A DNA stretch of 64,000 bases from positions 94,844 through 158,843 of the forward strand of contig URNT01000002.1 in assembly GCA_900549235.1 (NCBI GenBank). Reading direction: 5' to 3'. Source of the stretch: an uncultured Clostridium sp. (lineage in GTDB: Bacteria > Bacillota > Clostridia > Lachnospirales > Lachnospiraceae). Position numbers and translations under genes: made by a program. The notes beneath the pieces are model-generated. The model ran no database searches and was not told the origin of the DNA. It worked only from the letters and a program-made list of their open reading frames with translations. Within the stretch, counting starts at the first letter, position 1, and each line of letters starts with the position of its first letter. This document shows, piece after piece, positions 22,938-33,706 of the stretch.

Positions 22938-23720
22938 CTAATAGATTGCCGGCTCCCTTACCATCATCGTGGGATAACCTGCCGCCCGTAGGCTGCGCTC
23001 CATATCCACCGCGTGATCCAGCTGCAGATAGGCCCCGGACCGTACCTTGTACAGGCCGTCGTCATAGACGATAAAGGCCGGAAATCCCTTTCCCTGAAGC
23101 TCATACAGCAGCCGGTCCGCCGGCATCCGGGTACGGTAGGCGCCTACCTGGATCTGGTAATATTCCGGCCGCTCTGTCTCCTGCATCCGGATGGTCTGCA
23201 AAATCCCGTCTGCCACTGCCTGGGCAATGGCCTGGAAATTTCGGTCAAAGAAACGGTTGTCTGCCGGATTGTCGATAAAGCCTGCCTCTACCAGTACCGC
23301 CGGCATCTGAGTCCTTCTCAGCACGATGAGCCCCGGCCGCTCCTGAATCCCCAGATCTGCAAAACCTGTTTCCACCAGATTTCTCTGTATATTCTCAGCC
23401 AGGAGGGCAGGCACTCCGCTGTCCTCATAGACCAGCACCGCAGAACCGCTTCCTGTCCCTGGCACCGGCATGGCGTTGCGGTGGATGGATACAAAATAAT
23501 CCGCCCCGGACTGATTGGCGATCTGAGCCTTTTCCATAGGGGAATCATATACGTCTGTAGTCCTTGTGTAAGCTACATCCACTCCACTTTTTTCCAATAT
23601 ATCACCAATTGCAAGGGTCAGCCGCAGCGTGTCGTCCTTCTCCCGCCGCCCGTTAAAGGTGGCTCCAGGTTCCACTCCGCCGTGGCCGGCGTCCAGGATT
23701 ACCTTTTTAACGTCTGCCAT
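22938..23720 (-). CDS. N-acetylmuramoyl-L-alanine amidase (Amidase_3) with SPOR domain
   Basis: This 260-residue hydrolase has the AmiC/CwlC zinc amidase domain at residues 5-178: ILDAGHGGVEPGA (first His), VSIHRNA (second His) and ILVEAGFIDNP (catalytic Glu). Residues about 185-255 form a SPOR domain (YYQIQVGAYRTRMPADRLL and RSGAYLQLDHA) that binds denuded glycan. There is no signal peptide, as in mother-cell amidases such as CwlC that are released at lysis. Together with the neighbouring SpoIID-fold gene this suggests a spore-wall role, which is inference. Confidence 0.9.
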   Translation of the reverse strand: MADVKKVILDAGHGGVEPGATFNGRREKDDTLRLTLAIGDILEKSGVDVAYTRTTDVYDSPMEKAQIANQSGADYFVSIHRNAMPVPGTGSGSAVLVYEDSGVPALLAENIQRNLVETGFADLGIQERPGLIVLRRTQMPAVLVEAGFIDNPADNRFFDRNFQAIAQAVADGILQTIRMQETERPEYYQIQVGAYRTRMPADRLLYELQGKGFPAFIVYDDGLYKVRSGAYLQLDHAVDMERSLRAAGYPTMMVREPAIY

Positions 23721-23799
23721 ATCAGACTCTCCTTTATATCCTTCTCTACCCTATACCATATGTGACAAACCGGGAAATGTTTCGCTTAACCCTTCTTTT

Positions 23800-25038
23800 C
23801 TATGTCCACTGTCCTTTCTCTTTTGCAAGCCGCTTCATCCGTTCCACCGCCTCAAGAGTATTTTCATAGGTTCCAAAGGCCGTCAGCCGGAAATACCCTT
23901 CCCCGCTTGGCCCAAAGCCGCTTCCAGGTGTTCCCACTACACCTGCCTCCTCCAGAAGGCAGTCAAAAAACTCCCAGCTTGTCATGCCCCCCGGCACCTT
24001 CAGCCACACATAGGGGGAATTAATGCCGCCAAATACCGTATATCCCGCCTCCTTAAGACCATAGAGGATCACTTCTGCATTTATCTTATAATATGCCACC
24101 TGCTCCTTCACCTGGCGGCTTCCCTCCTCAGAATAGACCGCCTGGCCTGCCCGCTGCTCAATATAGGGAGCGCCGTTAAATTTGGTGCCATGGCGGCGGG
24201 CCCAGAGGGAATGAAGGCTTATCTCCCCGCATTTCAGATCTCTTGGCACAACGGTAAAGCCCAGGCGCACCCCTGTAAAGCCGGCATTTTTTGAAAAGGA
24301 ACGGAACTCAATAGCACAGGTTCTGGCACCGGGAATCTCAAAAATACTGTGAGGCACATCCTCCTCTGAAATATAGGCCTCATAGGCTGCATCATAAAGA
24401 ATCACAGCCCCTGTTTTATTTGCATAGTCCACCCACCGGGCAAGCTGATCCCTTGTAAGAGTGGTTCCAGTGGGATTATTGGGGACGCACAGGTAAATAA
24501 GATCCGGCTGCTCCTTTGGAAGCTCCGGGATAAAGCCATTTTCTGCTGTGCAGGGCATATAGATCACGCGGCTCCACATACCGGAAGCCTCGTCATATTC
24601 ACCGGTGCGGCCAGCCATGGCGTTGGAGTCCACATACACCGGATAGACCGGGTCGCATACGGCGATCCGGCAGTCCGGACTGAAAATCTCCTGGATATTG
24701 CCGCAGTCGCTTTTGGCTCCGTCTGATATAAAGATCTCATCTGCCTCCACCTGGCAGCCTCTGGCCTGATAATCCTTTTCCGCAATCGTCTCTCTTAAAA
24801 AATCATAGCCCAGATCCGGGGCGTATCCATGAAAGCCTTCCGCCTGTCCCATCTCCTCTGCCGCTTTGTGGATCGCCTCTACGATTGCCGGTGCAATAGG
24901 AAGGGTCACATCTCCGATGCCCAGGCGGATGATCCTTTTATCCGGGTTTTCCTCCTGATAAGCCCGTACCTTTTTTCCAATAGCAGAAAAAAGATAGCTT
25001 CCCGGCAGCTTCAGGTAATTTTCATTGATCTTAAACAT
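23800..25038 (-). CDS. dapL: LL-diaminopimelate aminotransferase
   Basis: This 412-residue PLP enzyme makes LL-diaminopimelate directly from tetrahydrodipicolinate for lysine and peptidoglycan. Features include YLKLPGSYLFSAIGKKV at the start, CVPNNPTGTTLTRDQLARW, and SFSKNAGFTGVRLG with the PLP-binding Lys. I use ATG 25038 (MFKINENYLKL), since the longer frame adds unrelated residues. It is followed across 148 bases by dapF on the same strand, two consecutive pathway steps. Confidence 0.93.
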   Translation of the reverse strand: MFKINENYLKLPGSYLFSAIGKKVRAYQEENPDKRIIRLGIGDVTLPIAPAIVEAIHKAAEEMGQAEGFHGYAPDLGYDFLRETIAEKDYQARGCQVEADEIFISDGAKSDCGNIQEIFSPDCRIAVCDPVYPVYVDSNAMAGRTGEYDEASGMWSRVIYMPCTAENGFIPELPKEQPDLIYLCVPNNPTGTTLTRDQLARWVDYANKTGAVILYDAAYEAYISEEDVPHSIFEIPGARTCAIEFRSFSKNAGFTGVRLGFTVVPRDLKCGEISLHSLWARRHGTKFNGAPYIEQRAGQAVYSEEGSRQVKEQVAYYKINAEVILYGLKEAGYTVFGGINSPYVWLKVPGGMTSWEFFDCLLEEAGVVGTPGSGFGPSGEGYFRLTAFGTYENTLEAVERMKRLAKEKGQWT

Positions 25039-25186
25039 ATGCTCTCTCCCTCTCTCTAAGTCTACTCTCAAAATCCAAAAAACTCGCTCTAAACGTAAAC
25101 GCTCCCAGAGACCTTCCACACATCTTCGTGCGTAAGATCCCCAGGAGTGCCCATATTGTTTCATACTTTATCAGTTTAAAGCAGTT

Positions 25187-26044
25187 TCAATCATAATATA
25201 TTTCTTCCGGGATGTCAATACTTCCCTGAAAGACTTCTTCTGCCGGCCCGGTCATATACAGATGACCCTTTTCCCGGTCCAGACGGATCCTCAGACAGCC
25301 GCCCTTTAACTCCACCTCTGCCTCATCCTCTGCAAATCCTCTTAAGATAGCCGCCATCACGCTGGCGGTAGCCCCGGTGCCGCAGGCCCAGGTCTCCCCG
25401 CTGCCCCGTTCCCAGACACGCATCTTCAGGTGGCTCCGGTCCAGGATCTGGATAAATTCCGTATTAACCCGTTCCGGCTGGAAACGCTCATGAAATTCAA
25501 AAGCCGGACCGATCCGGTCCAGATCCAGATTCTCAAGAACCGGTGTCTCCTCTCCCTGCCACATCTCCTCCATAAAATAAACGGCGTGGGGATTTCCCAT
25601 GCTGATCCCTGTAAAAAGAGAGGTTTTTCCATCGACCTGGATCCTTTCCGGAAGCTCTGAGGTCAGAACTCCTTCTCCCATATCTACGGTAATCTGAACC
25701 GCCTTTCCATTCTCCACCACAAGCTCCAGAGTCTTGATACCGGCCAGTGTCTCCACTGTGATCCGGTGCCGGTCCGCAGGCACCAGGCCATGGTCATATA
25801 CATACTTACCCACACAGCGGATGCCATTTCCGCACATCATCCCCTGTGAGCCGTCCGCATTGTACATATCCATACGGCAGTCCGCCTTATCTGAAGGGCA
25901 GATCAGGATCAGACCGTCTGAGCCGATGCCGAAATGACGGTCGCTTACATATTTCGCTGTTTTCCCCGGCTCCCTTACCTCCTCCTTAAAGCAGTCTACA
26001 TATACATAATCGTTTCCGATTCCCTGCATTTTTACAAATTTCAT
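25187..26044 (-). CDS. dapF: Diaminopimelate epimerase
   Basis: This 285-residue cofactor-free racemase converts LL- to meso-diaminopimelate with two cysteines. Both are present: Cys71 in MCGNGIRC and Cys221 in ACGTGATA. Other landmarks are GIGNDYVYVD near the start and GNPHAVYF. ATG follows GAGGTG. It is clustered with dapL. The paralogue at 28,105 lacks both cysteines, so this one is the functional epimerase. Confidence 0.93.
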   Translation of the reverse strand: MKFVKMQGIGNDYVYVDCFKEEVREPGKTAKYVSDRHFGIGSDGLILICPSDKADCRMDMYNADGSQGMMCGNGIRCVGKYVYDHGLVPADRHRITVETLAGIKTLELVVENGKAVQITVDMGEGVLTSELPERIQVDGKTSLFTGISMGNPHAVYFMEEMWQGEETPVLENLDLDRIGPAFEFHERFQPERVNTEFIQILDRSHLKMRVWERGSGETWACGTGATASVMAAILRGFAEDEAEVELKGGCLRIRLDREKGHLYMTGPAEEVFQGSIDIPEEIYYD

Positions 26045-26056
26045 GTTTCTGTCACC

Positions 26057-26605
26057 TCATATGTGTATTAAGCTGATCACCATCTGGGCAGTCTCCACCA
26101 GGCTGGTGCCATTATCCATGCTGCATTTTTGTATATAACGGTGGGCCTCCGGCTCCGTCATGCCGTTGCGTTCCATTAAAAGAGCCTTGGCCTTGCCGAT
26201 CAGCTCCTTTTCCTCTTCACTGCGCTCCCTGGGCCTGCTCCTTCGTTTCCTTCTGAGCCGGATCTGGGACTGGGCCATCATTTCCAGGGTGCTGATCAGA
26301 TCATGGACCTTTAAGGGCATGGGAAGACAGATCACGTCCCCTGTTGCCCTGGTATCCATGCGGCTGGGCGAAACCAGCAGAAGCATGCCAAATTCCCCGG
26401 GAAGGCACTGGCGCACCTCATCATACATCATATCCTCAAAGCGGAAGCCGCTTACAAGGATCCCGCTCCCAAGCTCCTCTGCAGTGGAGATGGCCTGGGC
26501 GCCGGAAGTACATACGGCCATTACCTCAAAGCCATGCCGGACCAGGATCCCCCTGATCTGCTTTCCGTCCTCCGGTTTTGAAAAAGCTACGATCACATTT
26601 GTCAC
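26057..26605 (-). CDS. ANTAR-domain antitermination regulator with degenerate receiver
   Basis: This 182-residue protein has an N-terminal receiver-like domain (about residues 1-115) and a C-terminal ANTAR RNA-binding domain (about 125-180: LIGKAKALLMERNGMTEPEAHRYIQ). In place of the phospho-acceptor Asp the receiver reads GILVSGFRFED, so phosphorylation control is doubtful. GTG 26605 (start VTNVIVAFSKPEDG) fits the GGAGG spacing better than the two upstream codons. It lies 35 bases downstream of glutamine synthetase; ANTAR proteins next to glnA are a clostridial nitrogen-control theme, acting on leader hairpins. Confidence 0.85.
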   Translation of the reverse strand: MTNVIVAFSKPEDGKQIRGILVRHGFEVMAVCTSGAQAISTAEELGSGILVSGFRFEDMMYDEVRQCLPGEFGMLLLVSPSRMDTRATGDVICLPMPLKVHDLISTLEMMAQSQIRLRRKRRSRPRERSEEEKELIGKAKALLMERNGMTEPEAHRYIQKCSMDNGTSLVETAQMVISLIHI

Positions 26606-26640
26606 AGGCATCACCTCCCTGCAGGCAGCTGCCTGGATGT

Positions 26641-27978
26641 TTAATATTTATACAGATACTGGCTGACCTCCCAGTCAGTCACCTGAGACCTGAATTCCCG
26701 CCATTCCTTCTTCTTGGCATCCAGATACTTTGTATATATGTGGCTTCCCAGCACTTCTTTCATAAAACTGCACTCAGAAGCCGCGTCAATGGCCTCCCCA
26801 AGGGTTCTGGGAATCTGCTGGAGCCCCAGGGCCTTCCGTTCCTTCTCATCCATGGAAAACAGGTTTCCCTCGATCCCCGCAGGAAGCTCCATCTTCTGCT
26901 CAATGCCGTCAAGCCCCGCGTGCAGGCAGGCCGCAAGGGCCAGATACGGATTCATAGCCGGATCCGGGCAGCGCAGCTCGATGCGGGTATTCTCTCCTCT
27001 GGGAGAAGGAATCCGCAGAAGGGAACTGCGGTTAGAGGTGGGCGACCAGGCAATATAGGTGGGGGCATCATACCCCGGCACCAGGCGCTTGTAGGAGTTC
27101 ACCAAAGGATTGGTGAGAATGGTCATGGCCTTCATATGACGGAGGATCCCCGCCATAAAGGAATAGGCCAGAGGGCTTAAATCTGTCCCTCCCTTTTCCC
27201 CCGCAAACAGATTTCTCCCCTCCCGGTCGGAAAGAGACATATTAATATGCATACCGGAGCCATTGACACCTTCCTTTGGCTTTGGCATAAAGGTGGCATG
27301 GAGGCCGTGGCGCTTGGCAATGGTCTTTGCCGCCATTTTAAAGGTCATGATATTGTCCGCCGCCTGAAGGGCCTCTGTATACTGAAGATCGATCTCATGC
27401 TGGCCCGGCGCCAGCTCGTGGTGGCTGGCTTCGATCTCAAAACCCATATCCTCCAGATTCAGCACAATATCACGGCGGACATTTTCCGCCAGATCGATAG
27501 GGGAAACATCAAAGTATCCGGCTCTCTCATGGGTATTGGTAGTAGGGCGGCCCTCCTCGTCGGTGTGGAAAAGGAAAAATTCACATTCCGGACCTACATG
27601 GAACACATAGCCCATGGACTCCGCCTTTTTTACCGCCCGCTTCAGGACGCTTCTTGGAGAACCTTCAAATTCGGTGCCATCCGGATTGTATACATCACAG
27701 ATCAGCCTTGCCACCTTTCCCTGCTGGGGTCTCCAGGGAAAGATCTCAAAGGTATCCAGATCCGGGTGGAGGTACATATCCGACTCATCGATCCGCACAA
27801 AGCCCTCAATGGCAGAGCCGTCGAACATACAGCGGTTGTCCAGAGCCTTTTTTAGCTGGCTGGACGTGATCGCAACATTTTTAAGCATCCCAAAAATATC
27901 GGTGAACTGAAGGCGGATAAACTCCACATCCTCCTCCTCTGCCATACGGATAATATCATCTCGATCATATTTGCTCAT
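26641..27978 (-). CDS. glnA: Glutamine synthetase type I
   Basis: This 445-residue enzyme forms glutamine from glutamate, ammonia and ATP. Landmarks are FTDIFGMLKN, FDGSAIEGFVRIDESDMYL, ECEFFLFH, NGSGMHINMSL, SPTSNRSSLLRIP and RCPDPAMNPYLA. It is the shorter GSI-alpha type without the adenylylation region. ATG 27978 (MSKYDRDDI) is preceded by AGGAG. It has its own promoter at 28066-28094 and a leader hairpin, and is followed by the ANTAR regulator, so feedback on its own leader is plausible. Confidence 0.95.
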   Translation of the reverse strand: MSKYDRDDIIRMAEEEDVEFIRLQFTDIFGMLKNVAITSSQLKKALDNRCMFDGSAIEGFVRIDESDMYLHPDLDTFEIFPWRPQQGKVARLICDVYNPDGTEFEGSPRSVLKRAVKKAESMGYVFHVGPECEFFLFHTDEEGRPTTNTHERAGYFDVSPIDLAENVRRDIVLNLEDMGFEIEASHHELAPGQHEIDLQYTEALQAADNIMTFKMAAKTIAKRHGLHATFMPKPKEGVNGSGMHINMSLSDREGRNLFAGEKGGTDLSPLAYSFMAGILRHMKAMTILTNPLVNSYKRLVPGYDAPTYIAWSPTSNRSSLLRIPSPRGENTRIELRCPDPAMNPYLALAACLHAGLDGIEQKMELPAGIEGNLFSMDEKERKALGLQQIPRTLGEAIDAASECSFMKEVLGSHIYTKYLDAKKKEWREFRSQVTDWEVSQYLYKY

Positions 27979-28027
27979 TTTCCATCTTCCTCTCCTCGCA
28001 AGCTGTCTGTGTACGCGAAAGCACAAA

Positions 28028-28056
28028 AGGCGGGAGCGTTCTGCGCAGCCCCGCCT
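28028..28056 (-). promoter_or_regulatory. Leader hairpin / possible attenuator of glnA
   Basis: On the minus strand AGGCGGG and CCCGCCT form a stem around a loop and are followed by TTTTGTG, between the inferred start of transcription and glnA. It resembles an intrinsic terminator. An ANTAR protein is encoded next to glnA, so antitermination here is reasonable, though the usual tandem pair of six-base loops is not evident. Confidence 0.5.
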
Positions 28057-28065
28057 GATATAGAA

Positions 28066-28094
28066 AATATAACAGCAGTATTTTTATTTGTCAA
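28066..28094 (-). promoter_or_regulatory. glnA promoter
   Basis: TTGACA (28089-28094), a 17-base spacer and TATATT (28066-28071) read leftward in the gap between the dapF-like gene and glnA. Transcription would start at about 28,059. Confidence 0.7.
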
Positions 28095-28104
28095 TAAGCA
28101 ACCG

Positions 28105-28962
28105 CTACAGGGCTCTCACCTGCTCGGTTAAGTGGCTTCCAAGGCGCATGGTCCCCACAAAGCCCACATCACCGGTCATAAGCACCGTTCCATCCGGCTC
28201 AATCTCGATCTCCAAAGTACCGCCGGGCATCTGTACGATTACCTTCGGATCCGTCAGACCCAGACGGTGGGCCGCCGCTGCCGCCGCGCAGCAGCCGCTT
28301 CCTGAAGCCAGGGTATACCCGGCTCCCCGTTCATATACCTCGGTCTGGATATGGGTCCGGTCCAGAACCTTGATGATCTGGGTGTTCATCTTTTCCGGGA
28401 ACTGTCTGGCGCTTTCTGAATAAGATCCGATCCGGCATACCAGCTCCCGTGAGATCTCATCCATCAGGATCACACAGTGGGGATTTCCCACAGACAGACA
28501 GGTCACCGGGTAGGGGATCCGGCCGAACACCATAGTTTCATTGATAATCTCACGCCTGGGCCCTGTCACCGGCACCTCGTCGCTCCAGAAGGTTGCCTTT
28601 CCCATGGAAGCCTTCAGCCGTGTGCCCTCCTCATTCAGGTAATGGATCAGTACCGGACCGCCCTTAGAGTAAATGGTAAAATCCTTTTTCTGCACATAGC
28701 CTCCATCCTTCAGATACTTTGCAAAAATGCGGACACCATTGCCGCTCTTTTCCGCCATGCTGCCATCCGGGTTCCAGATCACCATGGAAATCTTATCGCC
28801 ATCCAGCACCGGCCCCTCCATAATGCCGTCTGCCCCCACACCGAAATTCCGGTTGCACAGCAGCCTGACCCGGTCCGGGTTCAGCTCCATCCCATTTTTT
28901 GCAGGATCATATACCAGATAATCATTTCCCAGACCATGATACTTTTCAACTGTAAGCCTCAT
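28105..28962 (-). CDS. DapF-family protein with both catalytic cysteines replaced by serine
   Basis: This 285-residue protein has the full diaminopimelate-epimerase fold (YHGLGNDYLVYDP start, SVGNPHCVIL, VYERGAGYTLASGSG). The first catalytic motif, normally CGNG, reads EKSGNGVRI (Ser73), and the second, normally CGTG, reads ASGSGCCA (Ser221). A two-base racemase needs both thiols, so this protein probably has another activity, another residue pair, or a regulatory role. The ATG at 28962 follows AGGTG. It precedes glnA and is divergent from an AraC regulator. A true DapF is encoded 2 kb away. Confidence 0.8.
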   Translation of the reverse strand: MRLTVEKYHGLGNDYLVYDPAKNGMELNPDRVRLLCNRNFGVGADGIMEGPVLDGDKISMVIWNPDGSMAEKSGNGVRIFAKYLKDGGYVQKKDFTIYSKGGPVLIHYLNEEGTRLKASMGKATFWSDEVPVTGPRREIINETMVFGRIPYPVTCLSVGNPHCVILMDEISRELVCRIGSYSESARQFPEKMNTQIIKVLDRTHIQTEVYERGAGYTLASGSGCCAAAAAAHRLGLTDPKVIVQMPGGTLEIEIEPDGTVLMTGDVGFVGTMRLGSHLTEQVRAL

Positions 28963-29115
28963 ATACCGCACCTGTCCTTTCACACTTCCGATTCCACGTT
29001 TAAATTCATTTTAACAGGCATTATTTTATATGAATATACAAAAAATGCTGTAAAATCTTTCAAAAAATGCTATTATAATTGTAGTATATGATTCGGCACA
29101 GAAAAGGAGAAAGTA

Positions 29116-29976
29116 ATGGAAAAAAATCCAGACGCAGCCGCCAGACAGGGCTTTTTACATGAGGACTTCCGCCTGTTCCATCTCCGTGACATCCCCTCCG
29201 GCCAATATGAGCCCCATTATCACGATTTTTATAAAATCCTTGTTTTTCTGGAGGGAAATATCAATTATACCATTGAAGGCCGTACCTATTCCCTTCTGCC
29301 CTATGACATTCTGCTGGTGGATAAGGGACAGATCCATATGCCCAGAGTTCTCTCCCAACGGCCCTACGAGCGGATCATCCTCTATCTCTCTCCGGCCTTC
29401 CTGGACTCTGACGGCAGCGCTGCCCCCCTTTCCCAGTGCTTCCTGGAGGCCCAGTACCGCCACTCCGGCGTCCTTCGTCTGGAAAATGACACAAGAGCCC
29501 CGCTGTTTTCCCTGCTTCGGCGCCTGGAAGAAGCCCTGGGAGATAAAAAAGAGGAGTTTGCCGCCCATCTTCTTTCAAAACTTCTCTGTCTGGAATTTCT
29601 GATCCTTCTAAACCGGATCTGCCAGGATCCTGCCTCCGGCTTTCTTGCCTCTGGCACTCTGGATTACAGGATCTCCGGGCTTCTTGCCTACATCAGCAGC
29701 CACCTGGAGGAGGATCTGTCCATCCCTCAGCTGTCTGAGGTCTGCTTCCTCAGTCCCTACCATATGATGCGGCTGTTTAAGGAGCAGACCGGCTCCACCA
29801 TCGGCAGCTATATTACAGAAAAGCGCCTTCTCCTGGCCAGAGAACAGATGGAACAGGGTGAGTCCGTCACAAGCGCCTGTTTTTCCAGCGGGTTTAAAAG
29901 CTATGGATCCTTTTTGAGAGCGTATAAAAAGAGATTTGGGGAGGTGCCGGGGAGGGTGAAGAAGGGAGAACTGTAA
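29116..29976 (+). CDS. AraC-family regulator with cupin sensor domain
   Basis: This 286-residue protein has an N-terminal cupin (about residues 20-140: QYEPHYHDFYKILVFLEG and DILLVDKGQIHMP) that binds a small ligand and a C-terminal AraC DNA-binding domain (about 190-280: LSIPQLSEVCFLSPYHMMRL and SACFSSGFKSYGSFLRAYKK). ATG follows AAAAGGAG. It is divergent from the dapF-like gene, a possible target. Effector unknown. Confidence 0.88.
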   Translation: MEKNPDAAARQGFLHEDFRLFHLRDIPSGQYEPHYHDFYKILVFLEGNINYTIEGRTYSLLPYDILLVDKGQIHMPRVLSQRPYERIILYLSPAFLDSDGSAAPLSQCFLEAQYRHSGVLRLENDTRAPLFSLLRRLEEALGDKKEEFAAHLLSKLLCLEFLILLNRICQDPASGFLASGTLDYRISGLLAYISSHLEEDLSIPQLSEVCFLSPYHMMRLFKEQTGSTIGSYITEKRLLLAREQMEQGESVTSACFSSGFKSYGSFLRAYKKRFGEVPGRVKKGEL

Positions 29977-30002
29977 TAAACAGTTTCCACCAATATTACA
30001 CC

Positions 30003-30045
30003 ACAAAAAACCGGCCCTATCATTTCGGATAAGACCGGCTCTGTG
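30003..30045 (-). terminator. Terminator between araC-type gene and ftsH
   Basis: An imperfect stem with CCGG at its base and TATC / GATA at the tip ends on the minus strand in GGTTTTTTG. It closes the ftsH transcript and may work in both directions. Confidence 0.6.
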
Positions 30046-30047
30046 TT

Positions 30048-32042
<1,995 letters not shown>

Positions 32043-32185
32043 ACTGTGTCAATTCTCCCTCTGAACGGGCCAATTAGACCTGAAAAAACCCATTCTCTAC
32101 CATTATAGTGTCAGTCTGCCCATAAATCAAGAAAAGAACAGTTAATTTTCTTAAGAATTCGTGAAATCTTATTGATTTTCAAAAT

Positions 32186-32253
32186 AATAAAAATATCCCT
32201 GCCGGAAGCGGTGCCCCGGAGGCACTGTCTGTTCCGGCAGGGATATTTTTATT
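32186..32253. terminator. Bidirectional intrinsic terminator, 22-bp perfect stem
   Basis: AATAAAAATATCCC plus TGCCGGAA at 32186-32207 is exactly complementary to 32232-32253, with a 24-base loop. The outer A/T part gives a U-run in both directions. It overlaps the stop codon of the symporter gene and lies upstream of ftsH. Confidence 0.85.
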
Positions 32254-33655
32254 TGTTGCTCTTCAGATTCAGGCTCATATCATTATATGCCTTTTCATCA
32301 AAGGTTCCCATATGCTTATCCACCACCAGTGCATTGGTCAATGAACCAGTTACATTCAGCATGGTCCGGGGCATATCAATGATAGGGTCAATAGCCAGGA
32401 TCGGGCTTACCATGGCAAACTGCGCCCCCATGCCCACTCCTGAAAGCCCCACAGAGGCTGCCATGGTTGCTGTTCCTGGAATACCTGCGATTCCAAGAGA
32501 ACCAATCGTTACCACGAAGATTGTCATGACGATCATGGTAATATCAACCGGGGTTCCCGTTACATTGCACACATAGATGATCAGCAGAGCAGGGAAGAAG
32601 CCTGCACAGCCCTGCATTCCCGCTGTCGTTCCAAAGCCAGCTACGAAGCTCGCAGTTCCCTGATCCACACCAAGCTTTTTGGTCAGTGTCTCAATGGTCA
32701 TGGGAAGACATCCCACACTGGACCGGGAGGTAAATGCCATCAGCATGGTTGCATAGGATTTTTTAAGGTATACGGCCGGGTTGATCCCGTTCACAGCCAG
32801 CAGGATCAGCTGGATCACAAACTGGATCACAGCCGCAATATAAAGGGCAATGATAAACTTGCCAACCTCAAGAATAGAGGATACGCCTCTCTGGGCAATC
32901 GTATTTGCCAGCAGTGCCATCACAGCCCAGGGCATATAATCCAGGATCAGCAGCGCCATATTGATCATAGCCTTGTGGCCGGCGTTGATCAGATCATACA
33001 GAGGCTTTGCTACCTCCTTGCTCTCATAGTTGATCCACCAGATCGCCAGACCCAGAAAAGCAGAGAAAATAACCAGCCCGATTATGTTGCTGTTTACCAT
33101 GGCTTCAACGATATTGCCGGGAATCAGATTCTTGATCGTAGTAGCTACCGGTGTAATCTCCTTTGCAGCAGCAGTGCCGTCCTCTACAAGGGCCGCTCCC
33201 TTTCCAACTCCCATAAGCAGGCCGATCACAATACCTGTTACAGCAGCAACTGCAACCATGCCCATCGTAACCATAAGGGTCTTATTTACCAGGCGTCCCA
33301 TGGTCTTTCCCTGCTGCATATTGATGATAACCTCCATGATAGAGATCATTACCAACGGCACTACGATCATCTTAATCAGGTTAATATAACCATTTCCCAC
33401 CATAGCATACCAAGTGGTGGTCTCTGCTACAAATGCGGTTTCCATCGGAGCATCCGGAAAGCCGGCCACCAGCTGGATCACAAGCCCCAGCACCAGTCCC
33501 AGACCAGTACCGATCATAACAACAACCGCAAAATCCATATGCTTTTTGTGGTATAAAACATGGATCAGGTAAAAAAGAGCCGCCAGGACCGCCAGAAATA
33601 CAATCGTCCTCACATCACTGATCATCAGAAATTCTTTAAAAAATACATTTTCCAT
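32249..33655 (-). CDS. TcyP-like L-cystine/dicarboxylate:cation symporter
   Basis: This 468-residue DAACS-family carrier has about eight membrane spans plus the re-entrant loops. The signature region reads MAFTSRSSVGCLPMTIETL and TTAGMQGCAGFFPALLI, which is closer to the TcyP/YdjN cystine importers than to GltP glutamate carriers (SSNTTLP-type). IGSLGIAGIPGTATM is the second half-motif. It is directly downstream of a CoA-disulfide reductase/rhodanese and a C-S lyase, which supports cystine as substrate. AAAGGAG precedes ATG. Confidence 0.8.
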   Translation of the reverse strand: MENVFFKEFLMISDVRTIVFLAVLAALFYLIHVLYHKKHMDFAVVVMIGTGLGLVLGLVIQLVAGFPDAPMETAFVAETTTWYAMVGNGYINLIKMIVVPLVMISIMEVIINMQQGKTMGRLVNKTLMVTMGMVAVAAVTGIVIGLLMGVGKGAALVEDGTAAAKEITPVATTIKNLIPGNIVEAMVNSNIIGLVIFSAFLGLAIWWINYESKEVAKPLYDLINAGHKAMINMALLILDYMPWAVMALLANTIAQRGVSSILEVGKFIIALYIAAVIQFVIQLILLAVNGINPAVYLKKSYATMLMAFTSRSSVGCLPMTIETLTKKLGVDQGTASFVAGFGTTAGMQGCAGFFPALLIIYVCNVTGTPVDITMIVMTIFVVTIGSLGIAGIPGTATMAASVGLSGVGMGAQFAMVSPILAIDPIIDMPRTMLNVTGSLTNALVVDKHMGTFDEKAYNDMSLNLKSNK

Positions 33656-33706
33656 ACCCCTACTCCTTTTCTTTTGTATATACTCCCGTCATCTTCCGGC
33701 GGCCTC

